Origin: Antedon mediterranea
Lineage: Eukaryota; Echinodermata; Crinoidea; Comatulida; Antedonidae
Length of the DNA: 64,000 nt
NCBI RefSeq assembly: GCF_964355755.1
Contig: NC_092676.1
Span: 10,646,288-10,710,287 of the forward strand
Direction of reading: 5' to 3'
Shown: one piece after another, positions 25,901 through 32,571 of the stretch
Layout: each line of letters opens with the position of its first letter
Numbering within the stretch: the first letter of the stretch is position 1
Translations under genes and position numbers: made by a program
Notes under the pieces: model-generated
Databases searched by the model: none
The model's input: the letters and a program-made list of their open reading frames with translations, nothing else
Told to the model about the DNA's origin: nothing

Positions 25901-28603
25901 ATAGAAAGGAAACATCATCGAAATCGCTATAAAGAAAGGTAGACCTATATGCCTCGATTCCAAACTCTGACGTACAAACCACGTCAGCCAAATTAGACCA
26001 GAGTGTCAATGGTCACAACGTATCACCCCAGGTTGCCTCCATTAACGGGCTATTATTAAGAAACATATGCCCCTTCTACAGTCCACAGAACGTCTCAGGA
26101 CTGTTTTTCCGAAACCACCCACTATTGCATTTGGTAGACCTCTAAGAGTGAAATTAATTCTCATGACAGCCAAAATTTGGGCAGATCTTGCAAAACCTGT
26201 TCATTGGTTGACTCTACTGTACGCGCCGTATGTGAATGACAATACAGATAAGCTATCAAAACATTAAAGCTTGATAAACCTGTAGCCGAACATTCTAATT
26301 CAGCTGGTCACTCGATTGCAAATTTAAGAGTTATTGCAATAGACCACGATGTCAAATGGAGCGAAAAAACTCGCAAAGACAAAGAAAACTACTGGGAATT
26401 ACTAATTAAACCCACAAAACCTTTTGGACTTAACATTTGGAACATACTCCCAGATCAGTTAAATCATTCCATTGACTACATAAATTTAAGTTTCAATATA
26501 CCACCATTTAAGCTGTTTTTAAAAGTTCTATTCCAAAATGGTTTATATCTACCGAGCTATCTTCTTTGTTTTCCACAAAGTCAGAAACAAGATAAGAAAC
26601 AAACATCCAGGATATAATAGGATAAAAGAGAAAACGGAGAGATGAAATCACCAAATACACTAACACGGCAGCCTGGGCGAGAATTGCACATTACAAAAGA
26701 AAATTGAAGAGGTGAGAGGGAACAATAAAAAAATAATAATAATTCAAGACACACCGATGACTGACAAGCCGATTCGGTCCCCTACCTTTTAAAAAAAAAC
26801 CACTACATTTTGGATAAATATAACTGAGAAATACAGTAAATGAAAAAAAATTAAAATACAAATTTATAAAACGGAAATCAATAACTCAAAACGTTATATA
26901 CACATCATTTATAAGCTGTCTGTAGTTGTAGAGTGTTAGGATTTCGTTTTTTCTCAAACTAATTTGAATATTGCTGGAAAGCGGATATTGTGTCCCTTCT
27001 TTCCGATACGTTCTTAAAGTTAAGTTACCACAAGTTTGATTAATTATTCTATGTGACTTATAGTGTATGCTAAAATAATTATGTTAAGAAATAAATATGC
27101 AAAAACATGAATTGTGTTAAGAAATGGCTAAAATTATTATGTTAAGAAATGTATATGTTAACATTATTATGCTTAAGAAATGAATATGTTAGAATATGAT
27201 AATGTTAAGAAATGAATGCTAAAATATGATTATATTAAGAAATGAATATTCCAAAATATGAATTGTGTTAAGAAAGATACCTATGCTAAAATGATTATAT
27301 TAAGAAATAAATACGCTAAGAAATGAATACGCTAAGTGAATGTCTTAAGAACTTAACATTTAAGGAGATGTACTGTATATAATTATTAAGTTAGGAATAT
27401 TATGAAATGAATATATTTTTAGTAATAAAAGAAAAAAAATCTATCTTGGTACAAATATCGAGCTGGAAGACATAATCATCATTACTATAATCAACTATGT
27501 ACATGAGGCCTAGACCTGTAAAGAATATCAATGTCTACATACAAATAATATTAGTGAGTTTTTCCAAAAGCATGCATGTAGAGCTAGACGCATACAGTAG
27601 AATCTCTTCTTTGTGGACACCATCTATTCAAGAGACACTTTCCCACGAAACAAAAGCGGATATATTAAGGGACGGGGACAACTTTGCGTGATAAGGGGAA
27701 AATATTGTGTTTTTTTATACTAAACAACACAATGAAAAAAAATGCATTTATGCTTAATGGGGAGAGTCGCGAGGCTTATGGTACAATTGCAATTTAACAG
27801 GAAGGCCATGAGAAAAGACACATTGTCGGAAACCACGGTAATATGTTTGGAAACGTGCAAAGAATTATGTTTAAAGGGTTCTTTATCTAATCTTTACTCT
27901 AATGTAATAAAATACAATTATGTAAATAAAAAATGTACCTGTCTGCTACTGATCCCATAACCACTGAACCAACCAATAGTCCAAAGAAGTATATTGACTG
28001 CGCAAATGCCACTTTGGTCTTGCCTTTACATACTAATGTAAACTGAAAATTTATTGTAAATTTGACAGTTAACAATGGATAAATAAGTAGTTATAATATG
28101 TTATACTTATTTTATCCATGGTTGGACTTTCCAAAAATATCTGGAGTGATATTAATATTGTATAAGCATCTAATTTATTGTTTATAGTTTATAGTAAAAT
28201 ATTAAATTAATCAAAACATTGTTATACTTACGTCTTCTTGAATTGTACTGGTGTACCGAGAATGATCAAACTCATAACTGTTGGCACATTCTATAAGCGG
28301 CGTATCTTCGGTTATATTAACGTATGAAACATACTGTATACAGTTGCTTTCATTAATCGATGTACTTAGATCGTCGGCGGGAATTTTGAAGCTAAAATGT
28401 TGATACTGGCATCCATAGTTTGTTGAGTCACTGCAATTCGTATTTTCGGGAATAGCACACCAATGATCAGACACACCGCCAAGAAAGACTTGACCAAGGT
28501 GGTGAAAAGCGACGGAGAAATTCAGCATACAGTACCAATGGTAAACCCATAACTGATACGGACCAAACTCCCCAATCGTTGCTAACACGTCATCAAGCTT
28601 CAT
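7885..28603 (-). CDS. SLC22-family organic ion transporter (complete, 10 coding exons, 552 aa)
   Basis: Joining ten exons with AG/GT borders gives one open frame. Minus-strand order: 28603-28232, 28042-27939, 22505-22351, 21793-21625, 21419-21290, 21023-20938, 14412-14204, 9900-9792, 9459-9250, 7999-7885. All phases match and total 1,659 nt. The product is a 12-helix major-facilitator carrier of the plasma membrane that moves organic cations, anions or zwitterions; the substrate cannot be told. Diagnostic pieces are MKLDDVLATIGEFG, an extracellular loop with six Cys and three N-glycosylation sequons, ADRIGRKP after TM2, LPESARWLLSQGE after TM6, DRFGRRPML after TM8, YSAELFPTP near TM11, and LPETKGISLPETIEEG after TM12. 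The 552 aa length fits the family. Met at 28603 is preferred over Met at 28648 because it gives the usual SLC22 N-terminus and a splice acceptor (TTTTTCAG) lies between them. No lesion is seen. Confidence 0.9.
9250..9459 (-). CDS. SLC22 gene, coding exon 9
   Basis: Encodes TTAMGLASMAGRMGSIISP, TM11-TM12 and LLLPETKGISLPETIEEGEH. The open frame runs further upstream, but homology and the AG at 9461-9460 place the acceptor before AACCACTGCG. Confidence 0.9.
9792..9900 (-). CDS. SLC22 gene, coding exon 8
   Basis: A short exon encoding TM10 and GIVYVYSAELFPTPL. It is easily missed because the in-frame stretch is only 35 codons, but it exactly bridges exons 7 and 9 in phase (G|AA and AG|A). Confidence 0.87.
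10676..11485 (-). mobile_element. LINE reverse transcriptase remnant in SLC22 intron 7
   Basis: The minus strand reads FADFSSAFNTLDPAILIDKL, IGSPQGCVLSPLLFILYTND, the catalytic KYADDTAIVG and YKYLGVTVDNKFSWEKHC in shifting frames with stops. This is a degenerate non-LTR retrotransposon 3' half; the right end near 10676 is its 3' UTR. It has the same orientation as the host gene. Confidence 0.85.
11800..12310. repeat. imperfect tandem repeat, period about 300 bp
   Basis: The phrase ATAGAGACTAAA...GAAAATAAGGTCAGAGGTCA occurs near 11868 and again near 12168. A second phrase with ATAACTCTCTACAA and GCGGCTGGCGTT near 12040 recurs near 13440. No coding capacity is seen. Confidence 0.65.
12634..12705 (+). 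tRNA. tRNA-like sequence, anticodon ATC by loop position (probable SINE head)
   Basis: Folds into a full cloverleaf: acceptor GCCCCAG/TTGGGGC, D stem GTCT/GGAC, anticodon stem TCTGC/GCAGG with a 7-nt loop ATATCAA, and T stem CCGAG/CTCGG. A-box and B-box promoters are present. An Asp-type anticodon with A34 is not used by animals in this two-codon box, so I infer a repeat-derived tRNA rather than a working one. Confidence 0.45.
13002..13073 (+). tRNA. tRNA-like sequence, second SINE head
   Basis: Same cloverleaf as the copy at 12634, with the anticodon loop ATATCAA kept. The T stem has one mismatch (CCAAG/CTCGG). Treated as a SINE head. Confidence 0.4.
13229..13300 (+). tRNA. tRNA-like sequence, third SINE head
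   Basis: Nearly identical to the first copy. One change in the T stem 3' strand (CTAGG) weakens it. Confidence 0.38.
13838..13925. repeat. CGGTCGGT-containing repeat, copy 1
   Basis: GCGACTCTACAGCTCACTAT, a CGGT tandem run, a TAAATACTAACT phrase and GCACGCGACTGCAG occur in the same order as at 51131-51215. The ends GCGAC...GCGACTGCAG suggest a small dispersed element. Confidence 0.6.
13986..14165 (+). repeat. degenerate tRNA-SINE copy
   Basis: The head (13986-14059) has extra bases in the anticodon arm and a changed variable region, so the cloverleaf is broken. The body after it matches the array units. It lies just downstream (in gene sense) of SLC22 exon 7. Confidence 0.7.
14204..14412 (-). 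CDS. SLC22 gene, coding exon 7
   Basis: Encodes TM7-TM9 with GLSLSTDGLG, SGLVEIPARI and DRFGRRPMLA. It ends G|GTGAGT. Confidence 0.9.
14420..15590. other. intron DNA without recognised element
   Basis: Part of SLC22 intron 6, AT-rich, with a short GCCGCTACGCGGC palindrome near 14636. I see no gene or bounded repeat. Confidence 0.4.
15600..15725 (-). repeat. inverted fragment of mosaic repeat block A
   Basis: The reverse complement of this stretch matches 17647-17740 and 56880-56960 (GTTATCAAATCTACGTTTCG, then ATAGATAAGGTAGGTA). This copy and the 17.6-kb copy face each other across about 2 kb. Confidence 0.7.
15875..15911. repeat. 37-nt CTAG...CTAG hairpin, copy 1
   Basis: A palindrome beginning CTAGAGGG and ending CCCTCTAG with a GCTCGCTTCGGTCGC centre. 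The same structure and exact length occur at 29681-29717 and 56352-56388. Confidence 0.8.
15875..16620 (+). repeat. mosaic repeat block B, forward copy
   Basis: After the hairpin, the sequence AAGTGTAGACGATGGTTCTC ... GCATTTGTTATT region ... poly-G ... CCCACAATATATTCTGATTC recurs as the reverse complement at 55605-56388. This copy carries an extra insert at about 16350-16530 that starts with AGTATCAAGTATCAAGTATC and looks like a LINE or SINE tail. The block contains a run of about 15 G at 16321-16335. Confidence 0.8.
16750..17795 (+). repeat. mosaic repeat block A, copy interrupted by a MITE
   Basis: AGGGACACTGTATTGATTGA through GCCTATGTCAGAATTAACC matches 56595-56990 closely, except that here 16863-17499 is inserted. 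The 56-kb copy serves as an approximate empty site. Confidence 0.82.
16863..17499. mobile_element. 637-bp MITE, PIF/Harbinger-like
   Basis: Both ends read GACCCCATTTACACTT inward, followed by GGCCGG/CCCTGGG-rich subterminal repeats. The flanks TAA (left) and TAT (right) are compatible with the 3-bp TWA target duplication of Harbinger elements, with one change. No transposase is inside, so it would be non-autonomous. The superfamily call is inferred from TIR length and target size only. Confidence 0.65.
17826..19236. mobile_element. nested foldback element, about 1.4 kb
   Basis: Outer arms (about 17845-18110 and 18958-19213) are inverted repeats, and inner arms (about 18222-18440 and 18492-18725) are another inverted pair. 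All four carry the same core, with TTTACCAAAATCGGAC, AGGAAGTGGGTT and AAATGGCCGC. The centre holds TGACGTCAT repeats. The 3' inner spacer carries a (TTTTA)n-tailed insertion at 18779-18925. ORFs on opposite strands in the outer arms are mirror images and do not look like real proteins. Confidence 0.82.
18779..18830. repeat. (TTTTA)n microsatellite at the end of a small retroelement tail
   Basis: About nine TTTTA units are followed by TTCAATCAAAACCAACAGCG. This is typical of a LINE/SINE 3' tail read on the minus strand. Confidence 0.75.
19800..20190. repeat. degenerate tandem repeat, about 100-120 bp units
   Basis: The phrase AGCTCTATTTTTCAAAATTT plus TCTTAGCTCAGCCC and CCGGGACCTA recurs about four times with indels. 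No coding role is apparent. Confidence 0.65.
20490..20690. repeat. GC-rich island, probable element fragment
   Basis: A sharply GC-rich 200 bp in AT-rich intron DNA, with CGGGGGCATCGCCCCC and CCCCTCGTCGGGG palindromic pieces. The composition explains the two overlapping opposite-strand ORFs. I infer a mobile-element end. Confidence 0.4.
20938..21023 (-). CDS. SLC22 gene, coding exon 6
   Basis: Encodes the end of the intracellular loop (RKYTALDLFRTPNLRKKT) and the start of TM7. The terminal TG is joined to the first G of exon 7 to make Trp339. Confidence 0.88.
21290..21419 (-). CDS. SLC22 gene, coding exon 5
   Basis: Encodes FLPESARWLLSQGEVTKAEK, the PES-RWL motif opening the large intracellular loop. 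It ends in phase 0 at ATACAG|GTACAC. Confidence 0.9.
21625..21793 (-). CDS. SLC22 gene, coding exon 4
   Basis: Encodes TELVGLKWRNVAG, TM5 and RDWRKLQIVLSVP leading into TM6, a strong SLC22 signature. Phase 1 in, phase 2 out. Confidence 0.9.
22351..22505 (-). CDS. SLC22 gene, coding exon 3
   Basis: Starts IGRKPTLIICAV, completing the conserved D-R-x-G-R-K loop between TM2 and TM3, and covers TM3-TM4. The 5.4-kb intron upstream of it holds nested LINEs and a Penelope-like element. Confidence 0.88.
22640..24430 (+). mobile_element. CR1-like LINE remnant, split by a second LINE
   Basis: The plus strand reads WKHANVSFII and KAGDRGNPENYRPI, VLNVISKIVFDQI and IAFDTVDHH up to about 22995. It resumes at about 24050 with SIIGPLAFLIYINN, the YxDD-region YVDDTAIYYSSNSLDD and NCKYLGV. 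Between the halves lies a different LINE. The outer element is full of stops and frameshifts. It sits in SLC22 intron 2 in antisense. Confidence 0.8.
23000..24045 (+). mobile_element. second LINE (5'-truncated) nested in the CR1-like copy
   Basis: A continuous frame begins at TNIGTPQGDSLSPVLFTVYL, has the catalytic SYADDVDFL, then KLYNSLVKSILLYNSETWGL, the basic thumb, HRQQLRKIIGIRFPDRISN, ARWRLLGHILRQDTCTPA and a C-terminus ending at the stop at 23948. This C-terminal architecture differs from CR1/jockey copies elsewhere in the window. The clade is not assigned. The reverse-transcriptase palm is open and undamaged from GTPQG onwards, so this is the youngest-looking LINE here. Confidence 0.85.
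24790..25300. repeat. two direct copies of a SINE-like unit
   Basis: GTGAAAATCTGTGATAATAC plus CATATATGGCTCT and TGGTCTAGT recur at about 24845 and 25140, each followed later by GATGAGCTATGCTCGACG. TGGTCTAGT resembles a Pol III A box and ACGTTCCAATCCC (about 25202) a B box, so a tRNA-derived SINE is inferred. Confidence 0.55.
25297..26440 (+). mobile_element. Penelope-like element remnant (RT plus GIY-YIG endonuclease end)
   Basis: In order, in changing frames: LPSYIQDSTDFIRKI, a truncated LPNNSILAT-DV finger, GTAMGTKMAPSFANIF-like sequence, a damaged YIDD box followed by NWTHGKDNLDSFLLNID, HSTIKFTAIKSTSSVEVVDT, TLKTNLFRKLTDKNMYLLPT, PLLQSTERLRTVFPKPPTIA, and after a deletion KPVAEHSNSAGHSIANLRV with KENYWELLIKP...PFGLN, which is typical of the C-terminal part of the Penelope endonuclease. 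One base appears lost in the YIDD codons near 25645. The copy is dead. Confidence 0.82.
26441..27055. other. intron DNA with a possible LINE tail
   Basis: At 26440-26540 a frame reads NIWNILPDQLNHSIDYINLS, similar to the C-terminal part of CR1/jockey reverse transcriptases. The rest is AT-rich and unassigned. Confidence 0.35.
27060..27345. repeat. degenerate tandem repeat of TTAAGAAATGAATATG-like units
   Basis: About ten imperfect units alternate a GCTAAAATAATTATG phrase with TTAAGAAATGAAT. It is low-complexity intron DNA upstream of SLC22 exon 3 in gene sense. Confidence 0.7.
27939..28042 (-). CDS. SLC22 gene, coding exon 2
   Basis: Encodes FTLVCKGKTKVAFAQSIYFF, TM2 and GSVVMGSVAD. The last Arg codon is split AG|G with exon 3. 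The acceptor TTTTCAG was chosen over an inner AG because only it keeps phase 0 with exon 1. Confidence 0.88.
28232..28603 (-). CDS. SLC22 gene, coding exon 1 (residues 1-124)
   Basis: Encodes the cytosolic N-terminus, TM1 (from about residue 14) and most of the large extracellular loop with five of the six loop cysteines and sequons NCS, NES and NIT. It ends with phase 0 at GAC|GTAAGT. An upstream in-frame Met lies at 28648. The TTTTTCAG between the two Met codons suggests the exon starts near 28639 as 5' UTR. Confidence 0.88.
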
Positions 28604-28779
28604 TTCCGGAAAGACGATCTTTTCCGTACTTGAAAGTCTGAAAAACATTATTCTACTTTAATGTTTGGTTACGGCACATTTTACAAGTTTGAAGAGAAAT
28701 CTGTAGTCTTTTTTCTGTTTGTAAACCATTTATTATTTAGAAATACATATTACTTGTACCATAACTTACCGTGTACAAA

Positions 28780-29155
28780 CTGGAGATGTAAAGTATAGAA
28801 TACCTAATATAAAATGATACACACAGAGAGAATACGCCAGGCGGCATACATGTACAGTCTCTTTCTACAGTCTCACAACGCTGTTCTGAACTGGTCAACT
28901 CCTGTGCGTATAAGACGGTCTATGAATGGAGTACGTCTGTATCACCTAAGGATCAACATTTTTCTCTGCAATCATATCGTTGTGTAGAAACATAAGAGTT
29001 TATTACAGATTAACTACACTACAGAAATGTATTCTAACAAACAGTCACTTGGCAAGTTGTTGACGTTGAAAATCAAGAGCTGACGGCGTCAATCATAAAT
29101 AATGTAACTAAAGGATGAAGTTTTTTTAGGAATGAAATCGAAACAACAGTACTTA
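28780..29155 (-). promoter_or_regulatory. presumed upstream/5' region of the SLC22 gene, duplicated at 36.7 kb
   Basis: This stretch precedes the first SLC22 coding exon. It shares long blocks with 36700-37060: AACTGGAGATG, GGTCTATGAATG, GGATCAACATTTTTCTCTGC, TTGACGTTGAAAATC, GGATGA-GTTTTTTTAGGAATG. Conservation of only this part suggests a regulatory or 5' UTR role or a dispersed repeat; I cannot tell which. Confidence 0.4.
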
Positions 29156-29200
29156 GATAAAATATGACATTATGTCAAGAGTCTTTGCATACTTATAATA

Positions 29201-29646
29201 ATACTAACAATAATATTTGTTAGTATAAACATTTTTTAGTTAATTTAGATTAACTAAAAATGCAAAGGGGTTATGGAGAAGGTAGTTCTGAATATTTATG
29301 TATTAATGCTATCCAAATTGGTTGCGTACTTTTACGTCTCCTTCCCAAACCGCTGAATAGTACATGCTCAAATTTGACACATTCGTATGTGGGAAGGAGA
29401 CGTAAAAGTACGCGACCAATTTGGATAGCATTAATACATAAATATTCAGAACTACCTTCTCCATAACCCCTTTGCATTTTTAGTTAATCGCCATGTGTCG
29501 CGAGTTGTTCCGTCTCTCGTATCAACTACGCAACCTCCTCTGTTGTGTACCGCAATGGTCGAATGTACAAATCTCATGCCGGGCCGGGCCTCCAAATCAT
29601 AACAATGTTTAGTCTCGACCGTATCGACTGACTGTATCTCGTATCT
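29201..29646. mobile_element. 446-bp hairpin element flanked by a 33-bp direct repeat
   Basis: An almost perfect inverted repeat (about 29245-29336 against 29390-29488) can form a cruciform with a 55-nt loop. The segment starts ATACTAACAATAATATTTGT. Identical 33-bp copies starting CATTATGTCAAGAGTCTTTG lie at 29168-29200 and 29647-29679 on either side. The right part (29490-29637) is shared with 31178-31326. Confidence 0.8.
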
Positions 29647-29680
29647 CATTATGTCAAGAGTCTTTGCATACTTATAATAA

Positions 29681-29717
29681 CTAGATGGCACGCTCGCTTC
29701 GCTCGCGTACCATCTAG
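29681..29717. repeat. 37-nt CTAG...CTAG hairpin, copy 2
   Basis: CTAGATGG...CCATCTAG with a GCTCGCTTCGCTCGC centre. It directly abuts the 33-bp direct repeat at its left. Downstream ATGGTTCTCG is also found after the 15.9-kb hairpin. Confidence 0.8.
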
Positions 29718-29719
29718 GT

Positions 29720-30984
29720 CGTACCCACAGATGGTTCTCGAATACACAGTAATTTCAGCGTAACAAAACTGGCGATTTCAAGTGTACGTACCGCAGGACT
29801 ATAATACATTGTCGTTTACAGAAACGAATAAATAGACACGATGATTCATGTAGTCAACTAAAATTAGCACCCTGGGAATTACTTCAAATGTTTGATTTGG
29901 ACTCATTTAAAGAAACCCAATTTGTGTTTTGTATGTAACATTAGGGTTGAGGTATGGGAAAGCGGATAGGTACAAAGAAGAACAATTTTTAAATATATTC
30001 TTTATCCACTCGGTAACGAAATATTTCTTTCATGTTTTATAGGCCTATAAATAATATAGGCCTACATCTAAATACAGTAAAACATTTGCGATTTAATACT
30101 TTGTTAAAACTGTCACTGTCATAATCGATTGAAATATTAAAGTACACGATATACACCACTACGACGTTTATATTTTTGGTAATTATTAATTAATACAAAC
30201 GTTGAGAAGGAACTGTCAGTATAAAGTTTATTTGTATATAATAATGTGTTTATATATCTAACAGTAGAGCCTATCCACAATCTCAGTAATAAAATTTATT
30301 TGTATATATTTTTATATTACATTTAGGCTAACAGTACGAACATTCACAGTTAGAAATGTTCGATTCAAATGTTGACCAACAATAGTTAATAATAGGTATT
30401 TACAGTATTGTCGAAGTATTGCAAGTTTATTCTCAAAGGGCCCATATATTTACCTACCGTATGTGTTAAACCAAGGGCTCATAAATTTACCTACTTGTGT
30501 TAAACTCTGGCAGACTGAGAGATTGGGATGTTCCATTCATCGCAAATCAATACATTTGTAGAATCGTATATTAAATCTATCAAAATAGTATTTTTTAAAG
30601 AAAATCGGCCTGTCTTCAACATTATGATGCTGTACTCTAGCTGTTCAACGGGTTTTCAGCTATTAAAAACAATTATCGTAGGAGGAGATAGGAAAATGCG
30701 AAGCCTCCTCGCATTTTTGTGGCGGGTATTTTTCAAGATAGACATCCATTAGACAGTGTATACCACGATCGGAAAACACCCCTCTTTGGGGCAAATCGTT
30801 GAACCTAAATTCGTTTTAATCGTCAATAACTAATTATCTAACTTAATTTAATTAGTAAATAGGGTTAAATCAGGTGGTTAAAATCAGTACCGAAAGTACG
30901 AACCAACTTTATATACCATCAAGTAAAAATTCTAAAAATAAGGCGCGATTTACCGAATTTTGGCCTTACGTAAATTTATATATA
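29720..30984. other. intergenic AT-rich DNA
   Basis: No gene was recognised. The ORF at 30528-30752 has no family features. CTCATAAATTTACCTAC-like phrases near 30450 and 30485 form a short local repeat. Confidence 0.4.
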
Positions 30985-31326
30985 GATACTAACAATAATA
31001 TTTGTTAGTATAAACATATTATTAACATATAAAATTGGTCGCGTACTTTTACGTCTCCTTCCCAAACCGCTGAATAGTACATGCTCAAATTTGACACATA
31101 TCGCTTTCCTGAATTATAAATATAGGTTATTAGATAAGCACTAAAAAGGGCAAAAACAGTAATTTTACGTCTCAATGACCATGTGTCGCGAGTTGTTCCG
31201 TCTCTCGTATCAACTACGCAACCTCCTCTGTTGTGTACCGCAATGGCCGAATGTACAAATCTCATGCCGGGCCGGGCCTCCTAATCAAAACAATGTTTAG
31301 TCTCGACCGTATCGACTGACTGTATC
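30985..31326. repeat. second copy of the 29.2-kb element, lacking the hairpin arms
   Basis: It shares ATACTAACAATAATATTTGT, the GCGTACTTTTACGTCTCCTT...CTCAAATTTGACACAT loop segment, and a 150-bp block starting ATGTGTCGCGAGTTGTTCCG. In the block the minus strand stays open in both copies (PGMRFVHS-IAVHNRGGCVVD), which I do not recognise. Confidence 0.72.
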
Positions 31327-31329
31327 AAT

Positions 31330-32570
31330 TGATCGCATCGTTGGAGTTTTAATTAATTTAACGTATCCCTCGAACATAATGTATTTCGTTTGATCAGTGA
31401 GTAAAACGCATGGTCATTGATATCAATGCTCAGTACATTGGAGATTGAATCCGCGAAATAGGTAAATAAAAATTTTCTTTAAAGCAACAAAACAAAAATA
31501 GACCACAATTTAATTACAAAAGTAGATAACAGAGCTCCTACAAAAAAAAAGAGGATACTATACGATTGTTGTCCATAAGCAGCTGTAGTTTTATTATTCA
31601 TATAGGCCTACTTCCCATTATTCTTATATAAATTACCAATAATTCAATTATTCATATTTTATCATTGAAATGTTGCCGACTGATTGAAAGAGTTTAACAT
31701 GCATGTCATTGTTCCTTTCGTCTACTTCTTGCCCTCATATTCATAAGTTTTAGCACAATAATGTTCCATATCCAGTAGGCCTATTGCTTTCATTTTTTAG
31801 CTTACATAGGCCTATATTTCAAAGTGAAAGAATACTTCGTGTATAACGAAATCAATGGCTATAAATAGTTCTAAATTTTATTCTTAAAACAATTTGTTTT
31901 TTTTTAAATAAATAATTTGATTACGTTTATCAGGGAAGATTGAGCAATTTTCCAACCTTCGTCTATCAGTTATCTATTGAAAAATACACTCTTAGATGGA
32001 TTGTTTCAAGAGGATAAGTTTAAAGTGATTTTAACTACTTTAAAGATTAATAATCTATTCTAGGCCGAATACATTGTGTAGCTTGTAAAGCTGACAGTGT
32101 GCGTTGAGCCTATATCAATGGCGCTTTGTTTAATTGAGTGACTGGACCAATAGTTCAGAATCATTTTTTTGACAACCCCATTTTTAAAACTGGCAGTACA
32201 AAAACAATATCTATTTTGCAATAGGCAATATCGCTTAAATGGCCTAATTTGTTATTCTATTGGTAAACTTTTTATAGAAATAGAAAATATAAATTAGTTA
32301 GAATTAATATGAGTGGATCTTGTTTTTTAAGTTGGTATTACAAATTCTATATTTTAGGCTTGATTCGTACCCTGTTTAATGTACCCCTAAAGTGTGAATT
32401 CTAAAATAGCTGCCAGCCTATTAAAAACAATAGGCCAAACTATAAAAACGGTCATTCTTGCCATCAAATTAGATAAATAGGTTTAATTATGAATAATTAC
32501 TCAAATATGTATGCTAGTCATCTATAGAAAATAAATTGTTAGTGTATATACCAAAAATTTAAATTCTAAG
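31330..32570. other. intergenic DNA, nothing recognised
   Basis: AT-rich with AGGCCTA motifs near 31605, 31780 and 31810. No ORF of interest. Confidence 0.45.
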
Positions 32571-32571
32571 T

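Noticed and set aside
29260-29477. Two near-identical ORFs starting MQRGYGEGSS on opposite strands
   Set aside because: They are the two arms of one inverted repeat read from each side; no protein features.
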